64,000 nucleotides of DNA, taken from contig CM067084.1 of the NCBI GenBank assembly GCA_034008185.1, positions 9,257,385 through 9,321,384 of the forward strand, in the 5' to 3' direction. Below, piece after piece: positions 1 through 9,272 of this stretch. Origin of the DNA: Gorsachius magnificus. Lineage: Eukaryota > Chordata > Aves > Pelecaniformes > Ardeidae. Within the stretch, counting starts at the first letter, position 1; each line of letters opens with the position of its first letter. The notes under the pieces are model-generated. The model ran no database searches, was not told the origin of the DNA, and saw nothing but the letters and a program-made list of their open reading frames with translations. Both the position numbers and the translations under genes were made by a program.

Positions 1-3000
1 AAATGAAACACTAAAAACTGTCTCTCATTATAAGGATATAAAACCAACACAGAGCGCATGCTAAAGGTATTAAATCATCGGATTCTAAGTCATGAAGTGT
101 GATTACAGATGGAGAAATCACCCCAAAACAGCTTCTTGGAAATTCTGGTTACATGATATTTTTAATAGTGGGCTTCTAATTGTTTATTTCTATTAGAGTT
201 TGTGGGTGAGAAAGGAAAAGGTAATTAATTAAAATTAATAACCAAGCAAAGCATTCCAGGACACTTAATCATTCGGGCACAAACAGAACCAGTATTTAAT
301 ACAACTGTTGAAACAAAGAGGATACTTGCAGGACAGAGGACTATCCCAGGAAGCAGCATTTTGGAAAAGAACTTGGCAAGTGAAGTTTTAAATTAAGAGC
401 TCACTGTAAGCAAAGTGATTTTTGGAGGCACAGACTGTTAAATATGTGATATAACTTTTTCTTGCTCTTAGCTAAAATGCATTAGATATAACAAAGACCA
501 ATAGGATACCAATGAGAGAAACTGTGGAAGGCTTAAAAAGGGCAATACGAGAAAAACCAAAAAAATTGGAAAACATTTAGATTAAATGCTCAAGAAACTG
601 AAGTTTTCAATCATGGCTGTTTGAAAGGATGACTTGGAACAGTCTACCCATTTTTTAAAAAGCCTTAACTGCATGTATGTAACGGACTCTTCAGTGAGCC
701 AGAGCAAAGCATAACAGGATTCAGTGGATAGAAACTTAAAACCAGGAGAGCTTCTAATAAAGTGGTGGGGGTTTTAATGACAAAAATCTGGACTAGATGA
801 CAATCCCATGCATTTTTAGCTATGTTCTGCTATAAGCAGAAAAATAAGGAACACCTTTGCATCCAAACTACAGCAAAAAAACCCCCTCAGACCTTAATTT
901 CAAGACATCAGAAGCCTTCTGAGACAGCCACATTACTGAACGTGAACGCAGCAGGCAAGACACACTTAAGATTTGATAGCGAGCAGCCCTCAGCCAATGC
1001 TTTTTGCTGCCTTCAAAGCTGAAGTGCTATTTCACATCAGTACCTCAACAAAGTACAAAAGGCTCACAGTGCGGGCCTGCAGTGTCAGCAAAGCCAGTGC
1101 CCTCAACTGTTTCTCCTGTTAAACAAAATTTGGCCATGGCTTTGTTGGTATGCTTTGCACTTCTCTTGCTATACTCCAGCTATGAGGCATAAAATTGCCC
1201 AGAGAACTCCTGTGGACATCTGGCTACTCTGACTGAAGTCTTTCTGAAAAGGTCTCAACCAGCCACTGAAGACCTTTCCACCTAAATCTTCCCAGATCTT
1301 TTAAGGCCCACAAAACCATCTATCAGCTTTTTTTCTTTTCAGCCACAAAACAGTGCAAGAAAATATTCCATGACATGCATCTATACCGGGAAACCACATC
1401 AGCACGATTCAAAAATCAACACGTTTGGCAGAAAACACGCAGCTGATGATGCACAACTTGAGCATTGTATCCTAATGCACATGGTCCCAAGCAACGGAGA
1501 TCTGATAGACAAAGATGATGGCGGTTCTGTGATAAAAAGGCAATCTTTCACTACGGGGCAGAGGGAAAGCCTTTGTCCCTCTCCACGAAAAGCTGGAAGC
1601 ACTGCTTTAGGGAAACCAGCTGCTGCCAGTTATCAAAAGAGCAGACCCATGTCCTAGAACATAAAGCTTTAGCTTCCTCACAATAACAGACCTCCAGAGG
1701 TTGATGATGTGAACCGGTGACGATAGCTACAGTGGAAGAGTCTAAAATTTAAGTTGTGTTTGACACACAAAAGACTTCAAGTGAATGTTTAGATTACGGT
1801 TCAGTATTATTTCATGGAGTAACTTATGAGGCAACGTGTCAACTTTCTGGTGTTTTTAAGTTTCATGGAGCATATATATTACCTGCATTTTATATCAGCA
1901 CATAGGTCTCAGTTTAAAAAACCCTAAAGTGAGAGAGACAAAAAAGAACTAGCCCAATTAGGTGTCTTGACAACTGCAGCACACCAGACTGCATTTCCTC
2001 AGCTTTACTGGACAATAAACAAAATAAGGCATGGCAAGGTAATTTAGATTCCACTGTTAACTTTTACAGTACCCAGTCAGAAAAGCATTTTGATTCAACT
2101 GTGGCAATTTCAATTTCTGCGACTTGTAGCAGAGCTGGCATCACAAACTTTGAGGGTAACAAGAGTGACAAAACACTAGCCCAGTTCAACTGTACAACTC
2201 CTTGTCACTTCCCTCATAAGAACCAAATATTTGCAACATGCCGGTTCTGTATTTTTCTTTTTGTAACCTGAGATTATTAAAAAATAATAATTACTTAACT
2301 TGAACGATTTCCTGGGGGGGGGGGGGAAACTATCCTCTCTCTCCTCCAAGGACACTTGCCACACCTACTACGAAAACTCCTGCATAATTTCATTAGACCA
2401 AGTCTTCCAAACCACCATTATTTAAGGAAGAAAATGATCAGAGGTCATATCCCTCATTTCCTTTGGCATCAGATGCGAACGCTGTGCTCATTAGTAAGTT
2501 AAGTACGAAGAACTGTATTGTCTGCCTTTCTATTTAAGAGGTTGGGTTGATTTCTGCACTCTCCTCAATGGCAGCAACATATCAGTCCCCGAGCTCTCCC
2601 TGCTTGCCTCTATCCTGATTAAAATTCATACTCAGTATGGCATTTGCACCTAAATAAATAACGAGCTGGGTTGTTTTTTTTTTTTCTTTTCTGAACCATA
2701 AGAGCTAGAATGAAGGAACCGCTGCCCAGCTGCACTTGGGAAACCTACTAGAAAAGACAGAAAGGGGGAAAAAAAAAAAAAAAAGAATTAAACATTGCAC
2801 ATCCGAATCCAGGCAACTGGAAAGCTGGACGTGTGGCGGAAACCTGAACAGAACCCGGGCCCGTTCGGCACCGCCTAGTTAAAACGACCGTTAGGCCCGG
2901 GCGGGCAGGCGGGCCTAGCGAGGGGCTGCGGGCCAGGTGGCGGGTTGCATGGCTGCTTCCCACCCCACACCGCCGCGGGCAGCCGGCGGCCCTACCGGGG

Positions 3001-3232
3001 ACAGCGAGCACGGGGCCGGCCGCCCGCGATGCCCGGGGGGGACCCGGCTGGGGCACCGGCGCCGGAACGCGCGAGGCCTCCCGAACCCCCCCACCCCCCT
3101 GGCGGGGGTGAGGCCCGGGGAAGCCGGCGAGAACCGGCGGCGGCGGGGCCGGGCGGGGGCCCCGCCCGACGGCGGAGGGCGGCTCCGCCGAGGGACCCCC
3201 CCCCCCCGGCCCCGGCCCCGGCCCCCCCTCAC
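1..3232 (-). other. PGRMC2: PGRMC2 intron 1 (3' part beyond window)
   Basis: Sequence downstream (minus sense) of the exon-1 donor. The GT is the complement of 3231-3232, with context CCTG|GTGAGG. No frame encodes the exon-2 continuation (GPYGIFAGRD-type b5 sequence), so the acceptor lies beyond position 1. The first few hundred intron bases are still CpG island. The rest is AT-rich with no recognised interspersed repeat. Homopolymers are a G13 run at 2314-2326, T12 at 2674-2685 and A16 at 2769-2784 (plus-strand sense). The short open frames here are not supported as genes. Confidence 0.85.
3196..3228 (-). repeat. GGGGCC-type G-rich tract at the intron-1 5' splice site
   Basis: Immediately after the donor GTGA, the PGRMC2 strand reads a 7-G run, CC, GGGG, CC, GGGG, CC and a 12-G run. 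It therefore carries GGGGCC-like units and at least four G runs, enough for a quadruplex in the pre-mRNA or in an R-loop at the donor. The plus-strand C runs are at 3222-3228, 3216-3219, 3210-3213 and 3196-3207. Confidence 0.75.
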
Positions 3233-3482
3233 CAGGCCCGTAGAACTTGCTGCCTTTGGTCACGTCGAAGACTTTGCCGTTGACAGCCAGGAGGATGCGG
3301 GGGTTGCGGGCCCCGTCGAACTCGCGCAGCTGCTCCAGGGAGAAATCCCGCCGCTTCATCCGCGGCAGAGCGGCGGCCTGGCTCTGCCGGGCCGCGCCCC
3401 CCGGCCCGCTCCGCGTCCCCCAGCGCAGGTACAGCCGGGGCCCCAGCAGCGCCAGCGCCAGCAGCCCCACGTTCAGCAGCAT
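3233..3482 (-). CDS. PGRMC2: PGRMC2 coding exon 1 (partial gene; N-terminus and start uncertain)
   Basis: This is the first coding exon of progesterone receptor membrane component 2, a membrane-anchored cytochrome-b5-like heme protein of the ER and nuclear envelope, known as a heme chaperone and P450 partner. From the Met at 3482-3480 it encodes 83 residues plus one base. Residues 2-19 are a hydrophobic leucine-rich membrane segment, followed by a Gly/Ala/Arg linker. The start of the b5 fold then contains PRMKRRDFSLEQLR, NPRILLAVNGKVFDVTKG and SKFYGP. SLEQLR and ILLAVNGK fit PGRMC2 rather than PGRMC1. The Tyr of KFYGP matches PGRMC1 Tyr107; the heme-ligand Tyr (PGRMC1 Tyr113) falls in exon 2, outside the window. 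The exon ends in phase 1 at a GTGAGG donor, the expected place for this family. Mammalian PGRMC2 has about 50 more residues before this Met, and GGE just upstream is conserved, so the true start may lie further upstream. Confidence 0.93.
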
Positions 3483-3568
3483 CTCACCGCCCACGCCGCC
3501 GCGCCGGCCGGCGGCTCCCCCGCGCCCCCGCCCCCTGGGCCGCCGCCGTCGCCGCTCGCCCGCTTCCC

Positions 3569-3633
3569 ATTGGTGCCTGGGCGAGGCGCACCGCCCCCGG
3601 CAGGCTCGCGCGCCGCGGGCCAATGGGGGGCGG
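3569..3633. promoter_or_regulatory. Two CCAAT boxes and a GC box
   Basis: ATTGG at 3569-3573 is a CCAAT box on the PGRMC2 strand. CCAAT at 3620-3624 is in the opposite orientation and runs directly into GGGGGGCGG (3625-3633), an Sp1/KLF-type GC box. Oppositely oriented CCAAT boxes about 50 bp apart are common in TATA-less and bidirectional vertebrate promoters (NF-Y). The minus-strand CCAAT overlaps an ATG at 3570-3568 that is out of frame with PGRMC2. Confidence 0.5.
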
Positions 3634-3688
3634 ACACGCCCCGCCAGCCCAACGGCCCTCCGCTCGCGAGAGGCGCGCTTGCTGCCAG

Positions 3689-3700
3689 CGCGCATGCGCG
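3689..3700. promoter_or_regulatory. NRF1 binding site (perfect palindromic consensus)
   Basis: CGCGCATGCGCG matches the YGCGCAYGCGCR consensus of nuclear respiratory factor 1 at every position and is self-complementary. It lies about 210 bp upstream of the PGRMC2 Met codon in the CpG island. NRF1 typically drives housekeeping, mitochondrial and heme-related genes, which would suit a heme chaperone. Binding itself is inferred. Confidence 0.65.
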
Positions 3701-3715
3701 GACCCCGTCTCCACA

Positions 3716-3747
3716 CCCCCCCACCCCCCCACCCCCCCCTTCCCCCC
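3716..3747 (-). repeat. Four-run G tract, predicted G-quadruplex, upstream of PGRMC2
   Basis: On the plus strand there are C runs of 7, 7, 8 and 6 separated by A, A and TT (3716-3722, 3724-3730, 3732-3739, 3742-3747). On the PGRMC2 strand this is four G runs with loops of two, one and one bases, a near-ideal parallel quadruplex pattern. It lies 16 bp upstream of the NRF1 palindrome, relative to PGRMC2 transcription. A role in promoter activity is inference. Confidence 0.7.
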
Positions 3748-3796
3748 AGTGCTCGCGCGCGGTCAGGTGGTGTTGGCGGGAGCGTGAGGGGGAGAA

Positions 3797-3808
3797 GGGG
3801 GGGGGGGG
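3797..3808 (+). repeat. G12 homopolymer in CpG island
   Basis: A run of 12 G on the plus strand (minus-strand C12), about 50 bp from the promoter G-quadruplex tract. Its orientation is opposite to the other G tracts, so it would be G-rich in a divergent (plus-strand) transcript. Confidence 0.8.
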
Positions 3809-4087
3809 TAACGACCGCACGGCCGCTCGTACCTCGCCTCAGCCTCCGCCGCCTCGCTGCCCCTCAGGGGAGAGAGCCGGCACCGTCGCCCGCTAGAGTG
3901 AAAGCAGAGCGCGGGGAGCAGGCGGCGCGGTGCGAGGGGGCCGGGCGCGCGCTGAGGGCGCGCCCCGTGGTGCGGCCACGTTGTGCAGCGCCCTTTGGGG
4001 CCGCTGCTGAGTGAGCGACACGTCGGCGCGGGGCTCTGGTGCGGAGGTGGTTTTGCTGTCCGCTGGAGTGAACGCCCCTGAGGTGAA

Positions 4088-4231
4088 ATGGCAGCCGCTC
4101 TTGGAGGGAAACCTCTGGAGGTAGTAGCTCAAGGGACTGCTTGGCGAGCTTGGCTGCTTAGGGTAAATACGCCCTTCCATTTCTTGCTGTCAGAAAATGG
4201 GATGATTGCCAACAGGAGGCTAATCCGCTAG
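4088..4231 (+). other. Possible divergent transcript exon / 47-codon ORF
   Basis: A short open frame begins with ATG in a reasonable context (G at -3, G at +4) at the edge of the CpG island and runs 47 codons to TAG at 4229-4231. A GTAAAT donor-like sequence lies at 4163-4168 inside it. Both fit the first exon of a transcript running away from PGRMC2, as CpG-island promoters often give. The peptide resembles nothing I recognise, and no downstream exon could be identified. This may be chance. Confidence 0.2.
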
Positions 4232-4774
4232 AATTGTTCCTTGTGCTGTGAAACATAGCAGTGGTGGCACATACATGGCTTTAGTATATCTTGTTAAGTA
4301 CAGCCCATGTCCCAGGAGTAAGCTTGCTCAGTTATGTGAGGAGAAAGACTTAAAGCTTTTATTATTTAAAAGGAGGGTGCCGGTGTATGTCCATCATCTC
4401 AGCAGAATGACACTAACCTGCAGAGAAGGCAAGGACCTGGGCTGAATTTCACCCTTCTCTTCCTCTCATCTTGTGAATGTGTTCCCGAGCAAAGCTGGCT
4501 GTCTCGTCAGATGATACTGAAGAGCCACTCCACAAACGTGTAACTGGGCCTGGGGAGCATAAGCCAGGCTCAGCCACTCTCCCTGCGGTTGGAATGTGAT
4601 ACAGGGAGTACTTGGGACTTGAGGAACATTGTTATTCCACATAACTGTGGTGCTGAAGCATCCCTGCCTAATGACATCAGTCTTAAGAATAATTCACAAT
4701 TACATAGCTCGGTCACAGAAGTTGGAAACCTCAAATATTTTCACAAAGGCTGGTAGACGGTGCAAGAGACTCAA

Positions 4775-4935
4775 CCCGGTGGAAAATAACATTAATGATA
4801 CTTAGCGTTTACATAAAGCTCTGCGTTTTCAACACCCTGTGTAATGACTAGGTGTTTAATCTTCTGCCCTCTGAGCCAGTTCAGTAATGACTACCTCTGT
4901 GAGGAAACAGGATGAAGTTCTTGCCGGTTAAAGAC
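4775..4935 (+). repeat. Probable ancient amniote LINE/SINE 3'-tail relic
   Basis: The order of short motifs resembles the conserved tail of old L2/CR1-L3/MIR-type amniote repeats: TTAGCGTTTACATAAAGCTCTGC, then a GTGTAATGACTAGGTGTTTAA-like stretch, then CTCTGTGAGGAAACAGGATGA and a TTGCC block. The copy is strongly diverged. The match is from recalled consensus patterns, so the family is uncertain. Confidence 0.35.
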
Positions 4936-6274
4936 CTGCAATTAAAATACTGCTACTATTCCTCTTAATCAAGCAGGCTCCATTTGATATATGTCTAAGT
5001 AAACACTATTAAGAAAGTCCTTTTATCTCAACAAGTCACAGCTTGATTGCGGTTAACAACAGTTTTTATCACAGAATTGTAATGTGTTTGGATTGTCTGG
5101 GCACAGCTATGGTGCAGGGTCAGAAAAAGGTGGAGTTGCACTCTTGCCTTGGGGTTTCCTTCCCTCGTGAGTTTAATTTAGATTTTCCACAACATCTTAC
5201 TATGTTCTCGTAACATCCTTTGTATTTTAAAGATAGGTTCAGAAAACCAAAACAAGTAGTAGGAGATGTAAAGTACATTTACCCAGCTTCCTACCAAGAT
5301 CTTATCTCTAAATTTGTACAGACTGGCTAAATAATTCTAGACATTTCTTTGGAAGCACATGGTTTCCCACAACACGAATGTGGTGGTCTGCTGTATTCCG
5401 GAAGGAATACTTTCAGAAATCAGCGTGGCTACCATAAGCCTTCTAGCCTTCGTTTGTCTGTTCTGGATGCCTGCTTAAGAGATTACATTGTTACCTGGGC
5501 TTGGCTCGGATACCTCGATTTACTTCTGTGAGCCTTGGATCTATTGCAGCAAGAAGGTGGCTATTTTTGATCTCTAGATAAGAGCTGTAAACCAAGAGGA
5601 GTTCCAGGAACCCGCCTTAAGGAAATGAAATAGTTTGAAAGACTGAGCTTAGAAGAATTTTACTTGAAATAATTTAAGCACTAGAAAATAGACAAATACA
5701 TTAGAAATAGTATAATACAAATACTAAGTATACTTGGATTAAAACATTTCCCAACATAGCAGATAAAAAACACTGAAAATGCATAGGTTCTGAACTGGAG
5801 GAACGCTGGCTGGTTGCCCCCTCGTTAGTGATGCCTTGGACAAGTCCAGATACGGAGTTAAGATCCCAGTGCAGCTGCACCCACCTTCAGTATCAGAACA
5901 CCATCGTTAGAAGACAGGCACTCTTGATCTGCTAACTCAAACAGGACAAGCAAATGTCTTCCTGTCTTGGGGCAGATTAGTTTCAACTTCAGTCAAATTT
6001 TATTACTTTGCTGTTAGCTTTACCTGCCAGAGAAATGCTAGAAAAAGCAGTTTCTCCACTTTGACTGCTTCCCGTCTTTTCTTCCTCACTGGTCTTTGGT
6101 TTGCAAAGACAAAAAGTCTGTCAAGTATAAAAGTTACATTCTATAAACTGCCTACAACTCGTAAAGGGTCCCCAACCATTCCTCAGCATTAGTGTTGCTT
6201 CTGCTGTTTTTTCTGGGTGCTTCCTGGTGGTTCGTTTGGTGTGGACAAATCTTATTTTGATCTAATTGACAGCC

Positions 6275-6345
6275 AGTGGCCATAGATCCTGATCCATGAT
6301 TGGAGAGCCCAGGTATTGCTAATGTAGATAATTGTGAGTGTCAGT
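6275..6345 (+). repeat. Possible ancient repeat relic
   Basis: The segment contains GATCCATGATTGG followed by GCCCAGGTATTGCTAATG. The layout resembles a common tail motif of old LINE-like repeats in reptile and bird genomes. It is short and diverged and could be chance. Confidence 0.22.
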
Positions 6346-6973
6346 GGGGTAATTACAGCAATATGGTTAGGGGAGTGAAAGGAAAATCGGGCATTCTGGG
6401 TTACCTGTGAAAAAGAATTTTCCAAATTCTGAAGTTAATGCACATCTAATTCATTCATACAGATTGGATCTGAAGAGCTAACAAAGTAGTAATACTTGCA
6501 TATTGCATCTTCTCTTAAAGAGCTTAGCATATATTAAATAATATTACCAAATTTCTAATTATATATAACTTTTGTTGTTCTTGAGTAATTTTTTAATTTT
6601 ATAGGTTTTTTAACCTAACAAAATTTGAAGGATACCTAGAAAATTAATAGTTTATGGATATATTCATATGCTATCTCATCTACTGTTACTTCTTTATCCT
6701 CTAGTTCTTGGAGGTTAATAGCCATTAACTTTCATAGCAGTTTCTCTGCCATGTCTTACATTATTTGTTCTAGCAAAAGTATCTCTTAAAGTTATTCACT
6801 CACTGGCATTAGGTCTTCTATGTTTTTCTACATCCATATACATTTTCTTCAGAATAGAGCCATCTGTGTTATAATGTGTCAGATATACTATGATCTCTGT
6901 CCTAAAAATTTCACAGATAGATCAGTTGCCACCTACTTTGTTTGCTCTGCATAAGAAATAATTATCTTTTTTT

Positions 6974-6997
6974 GAGAGAGAGAGAGACAGAGAGAAG
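6974..6997 (+). repeat. (GA)n simple repeat, imperfect
   Basis: About 12 GA units with one AC interruption (GAGACAGAGA), preceded by a short T run. Confidence 0.85.
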
Positions 6998-7662
6998 CGG
7001 GTAGGCTTCTGGATGACTTTCGCATTAGGAGGTGAATGTCTCAACTCAGAGTTATGTTCTTCACTTTTCAAACACTGCTAATTACAGCCTCTGAAAAGAC
7101 AACTGAACTTGATGAAAAGCACAGTGAGAGCACAACTTTACAAACAGAAATTGAACTCTGGTGCAAGCCACTATCATGGCTGAAGTTTGTTTTCCATTGG
7201 TTTTGAAGCTGCAGAAGCATCACTTATCATGCAAAGGCAGGCTATGTTCAGGACAGATTAGGAGGTGGACTGTGTGTCAAGTAATGTAGGGATGTCTCAG
7301 TAAATTTGGAATAATAGAACAGTCAATCAGCTCCATTGATTTTGGATATTTTTAAACCCAGCTCAATGTATGGGATGCACTGATGATTTTGTTTTAAGCT
7401 GATGCAGCTTGGAAATGCTTACCGCTGAGATCAATGCAATGCTTGATGTCTTAGTTCAAAATAGTATCTGCTTACATTCCTTAACACACCTTTATTTCAT
7501 ATTTTAAGTGCTACATGTAGACCTATCTAAACTTTTTTAATATCGTGTCACAGGGTCTTTAATGAAGGGATGCTGAACGCATGCAAGTTATTCAGAAATT
7601 TCTTTCAAAAACTTGAAGATGCAGTGTGAATAGCTGTATAGCGAAATTCATATCAACACATC

Positions 7663-7730
7663 TTGCTGGTTTTGGCTGGGACAGAGTTAATGTTCTTCAT
7701 AGTTGCTGGTATGGGGCACCATTTTTCATT
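7663..7730 (+). mobile_element. Fragment of an avian endogenous-retrovirus LTR
   Basis: The stretch around TTTTGGCTGGGACAGAGTTA, then TTCTTCATAGTTGCTGGTATGGGG, is characteristic of the 5' part of a high-copy avian ERV LTR as I recall it. Only about 65 bp is recognisable, and similarity stops at the ACCATTTTTC region. There is no polyadenylation signal, tRNA primer site or internal coding sequence, so it is a truncated scrap with no coding content. Confidence 0.5.
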
Positions 7731-8436
7731 GGTAAAAATTCTGCTGTTGTTTCTTACACTTTGTAAATGGTGTGGTATCTGAAGTGCCTAGTCATAATAT
7801 TGCAGTAGTAGATCACGTTAATCTCTAACAAAATAGTTTGATTTTGTTCATCCATTATCAAGTTACTCTGTCTAATGGTGTGCTTCACAGAAAAGTCTCT
7901 ATAGTCTACACTGTGACCAGCAGAAACCTGTGAGCACCAGTCAAGTGCTGACCAGATAAGCTACAGAGCCAGATGTAAATTTGCTGCAACTGGAACTCAG
8001 CTTGGTGTAGGAGCTGGGAGCAGCTTTTCTTCACAGATGGAAAGCTCAGGTTACTCTGGCTGTCACCCCTTGTCTCATAGCGGCTCTGGTATATATTATT
8101 CCAAATCTGGTCAAGTAAATTACTTGTGTACTAGAGATGCATTTTCAAAAAACACACCGATGCATTGGCAAAGGAGGGTTTTTAACAAAACTACGTATTT
8201 TTGCGGCTGTGTTTTCAAATAGTAACTTCAGAACTGCAGTAATTAGGCTGTGGTGAAACAGCAGAGAACGTACCCAAGCAGGCCTTTGGCCATAGCCATA
8301 TGTAAGGAAGAAGGTAGATTTTCAGTATAAATAGGGTGTGCTCCTACACTAAGTAACTATGTTTTCATTGTTGACTGTGGATGTTTATCGGACAAATACT
8401 AAATGCCCAGGCCGATCATTAGGTTACCTTATTGTA
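7731..8436. other. Intergenic, nothing recognised
   Basis: AT-rich unique-looking sequence between the LTR scrap and the CR1 copy. A 61-codon frame at 8037-8222 has no recognisable domain. Confidence 0.6.
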
Positions 8437-9272
8437 TTGTCTGCAGACCTGGACAGGCTGGAGAGGTGGGCCTGTGTGAACCTCATGAGGTTCAACAAGG
8501 CCAAGTGCAAGGTCCCGCGTCTGGGTCAGGGTAACCCCCAGTATCAGTACAGGCTGGGGGAAGAAAGGATCGAGAGCAGCCCTGCCGAGAGGGACTTGGG
8601 CGTGCTTGTGGATGAAAAGCTGGACACGAGCCGGCAATGTGCGCTGGCGGCCCAGAAGGCCAACCATACCCTGGGCTGCATCAGGAGAAGCGTGGCCAGC
8701 AGGTCAAGGGAGGTGATTCTGCCCCTTCTGCTCTGCTCTGGTGAGACCTCACCTGGAGTACTGCGTCCAGCTCTGGAGCCCTCAGCACAAGAAGGACATG
8801 GAACTGTTGGAGCGGGTCCAGAGGAGGGCTACAAAAATGATCCGAGGGCTGGAGCACCTCTCCTATGAGGACAGGCTGAGGGAGTTGGGCTTGTTCAGCC
8901 TGGAGAAGAGAAGGCTGCGGGGAGACCTGATTGTGGCCTTTCAGTATCTAAAGGGGGCCTATAGGAAAGATGGGGACAATCTTTTTAGTAGGGCCAGCTG
9001 TGACAGGACAAGGGGTAATGGTTTTAAACTGAAGTAGGGTAGGTTTAGACTGGATATAAGGAGGAAATTCTTTACAATGAGGGTGGTGAAACACTGGAAC
9101 GGGTTGCCCAGAGAGGTGGTGGAGGCCCCATCCCTGGGAACATTCAAGGCCAGGTTGGACGGGGCTGTGAGCAACCCGATCTGGTTATCGGTGTCCCTGC
9201 TCCCTGCAGGGGGGTTGGACTAGATGGCCTCTAGGGGTCCCTTCCAATCCAAAACATTCTATGATTCTATGA
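8437..9272 (+). mobile_element. CR1 LINE, 5'-truncated copy (3' part of ORF2 plus 3' UTR)
   Basis: Conceptual translation gives the C-terminal part of the CR1 ORF2 protein: [56 protein letters not shown], and [20 protein letters not shown]. The 3' UTR ends in the diagnostic ATTCTATGATTCTATGA at 9256-9272. The 5' end is cut off within ORF2 at about 8437, as usual for target-primed insertion. The tail (GGTTGGACTAGATGGCCTC) is of a different subtype from the copies at 45 kb and 63 kb but like the one at 46.2 kb. Confidence 0.95.
8440..9190 (+). pseudogene. CR1 ORF2 C-terminal remnant, frameshifted
   Basis: The frame is open from about 8359 to 8868, but CR1 similarity leaves that frame at about 8735 (just after the REVILPLLL region). 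It resumes in a second frame from about 8741 (RPHLEYCVQ) to a TAG at 9035-9037. Similarity then continues past the stop ([24 protein letters not shown]). One frameshift and at least one internal stop show it is dead. The endonuclease and reverse transcriptase catalytic parts are absent. Confidence 0.9.

Larger units (their letters stand above)
2820..4080. promoter_or_regulatory. PGRMC2: CpG island spanning PGRMC2 promoter, exon 1 and start of intron 1
   Basis: Base composition changes abruptly from AT-rich to very GC-rich at about 2820 and back at about 4080, with dense CpG throughout. The island covers the 5' end of intron 1, coding exon 1 and roughly 600 bp upstream. I see no TATA box. CCAAT boxes, a GC box and an NRF1 palindrome sit 90-220 bp upstream of the Met at 3482. 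This suits a dispersed, constitutive CpG-island promoter that could fire in both directions. The long open frames on both strands here follow from the lack of AT-rich stops and are not extra genes. Confidence 0.85.
4232..7662. other. Upstream flank, no gene seen
   Basis: AT-rich DNA beyond the CpG island. The open frames are short (60-65 codons) and lack recognisable domains. Apart from the weak ancient-repeat relics near 4775-4935 and 6275-6345 and a GA simple repeat at 6974-6997, I see nothing assignable. Confidence 0.6.

Noticed and set aside
1..3232. PGRMC2 exon 2 within the window
   Set aside because: No frame on the minus strand encodes the expected b5-domain continuation, so exon 2 must lie beyond position 1.
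2748..4014. Several long open frames on both strands (up to 319-322 codons) over the CpG island
   Set aside because: They overlap one another in most frames, are Pro/Arg/Gly/Ala-rich, and exist because GC-rich DNA lacks stops. Only the 83-codon PGRMC2 segment has family similarity.
7663..7730. Intact endogenous retrovirus
   Set aside because: Only about 65 bp of LTR-like sequence is present. No internal genes, second LTR or primer-binding site were seen nearby.
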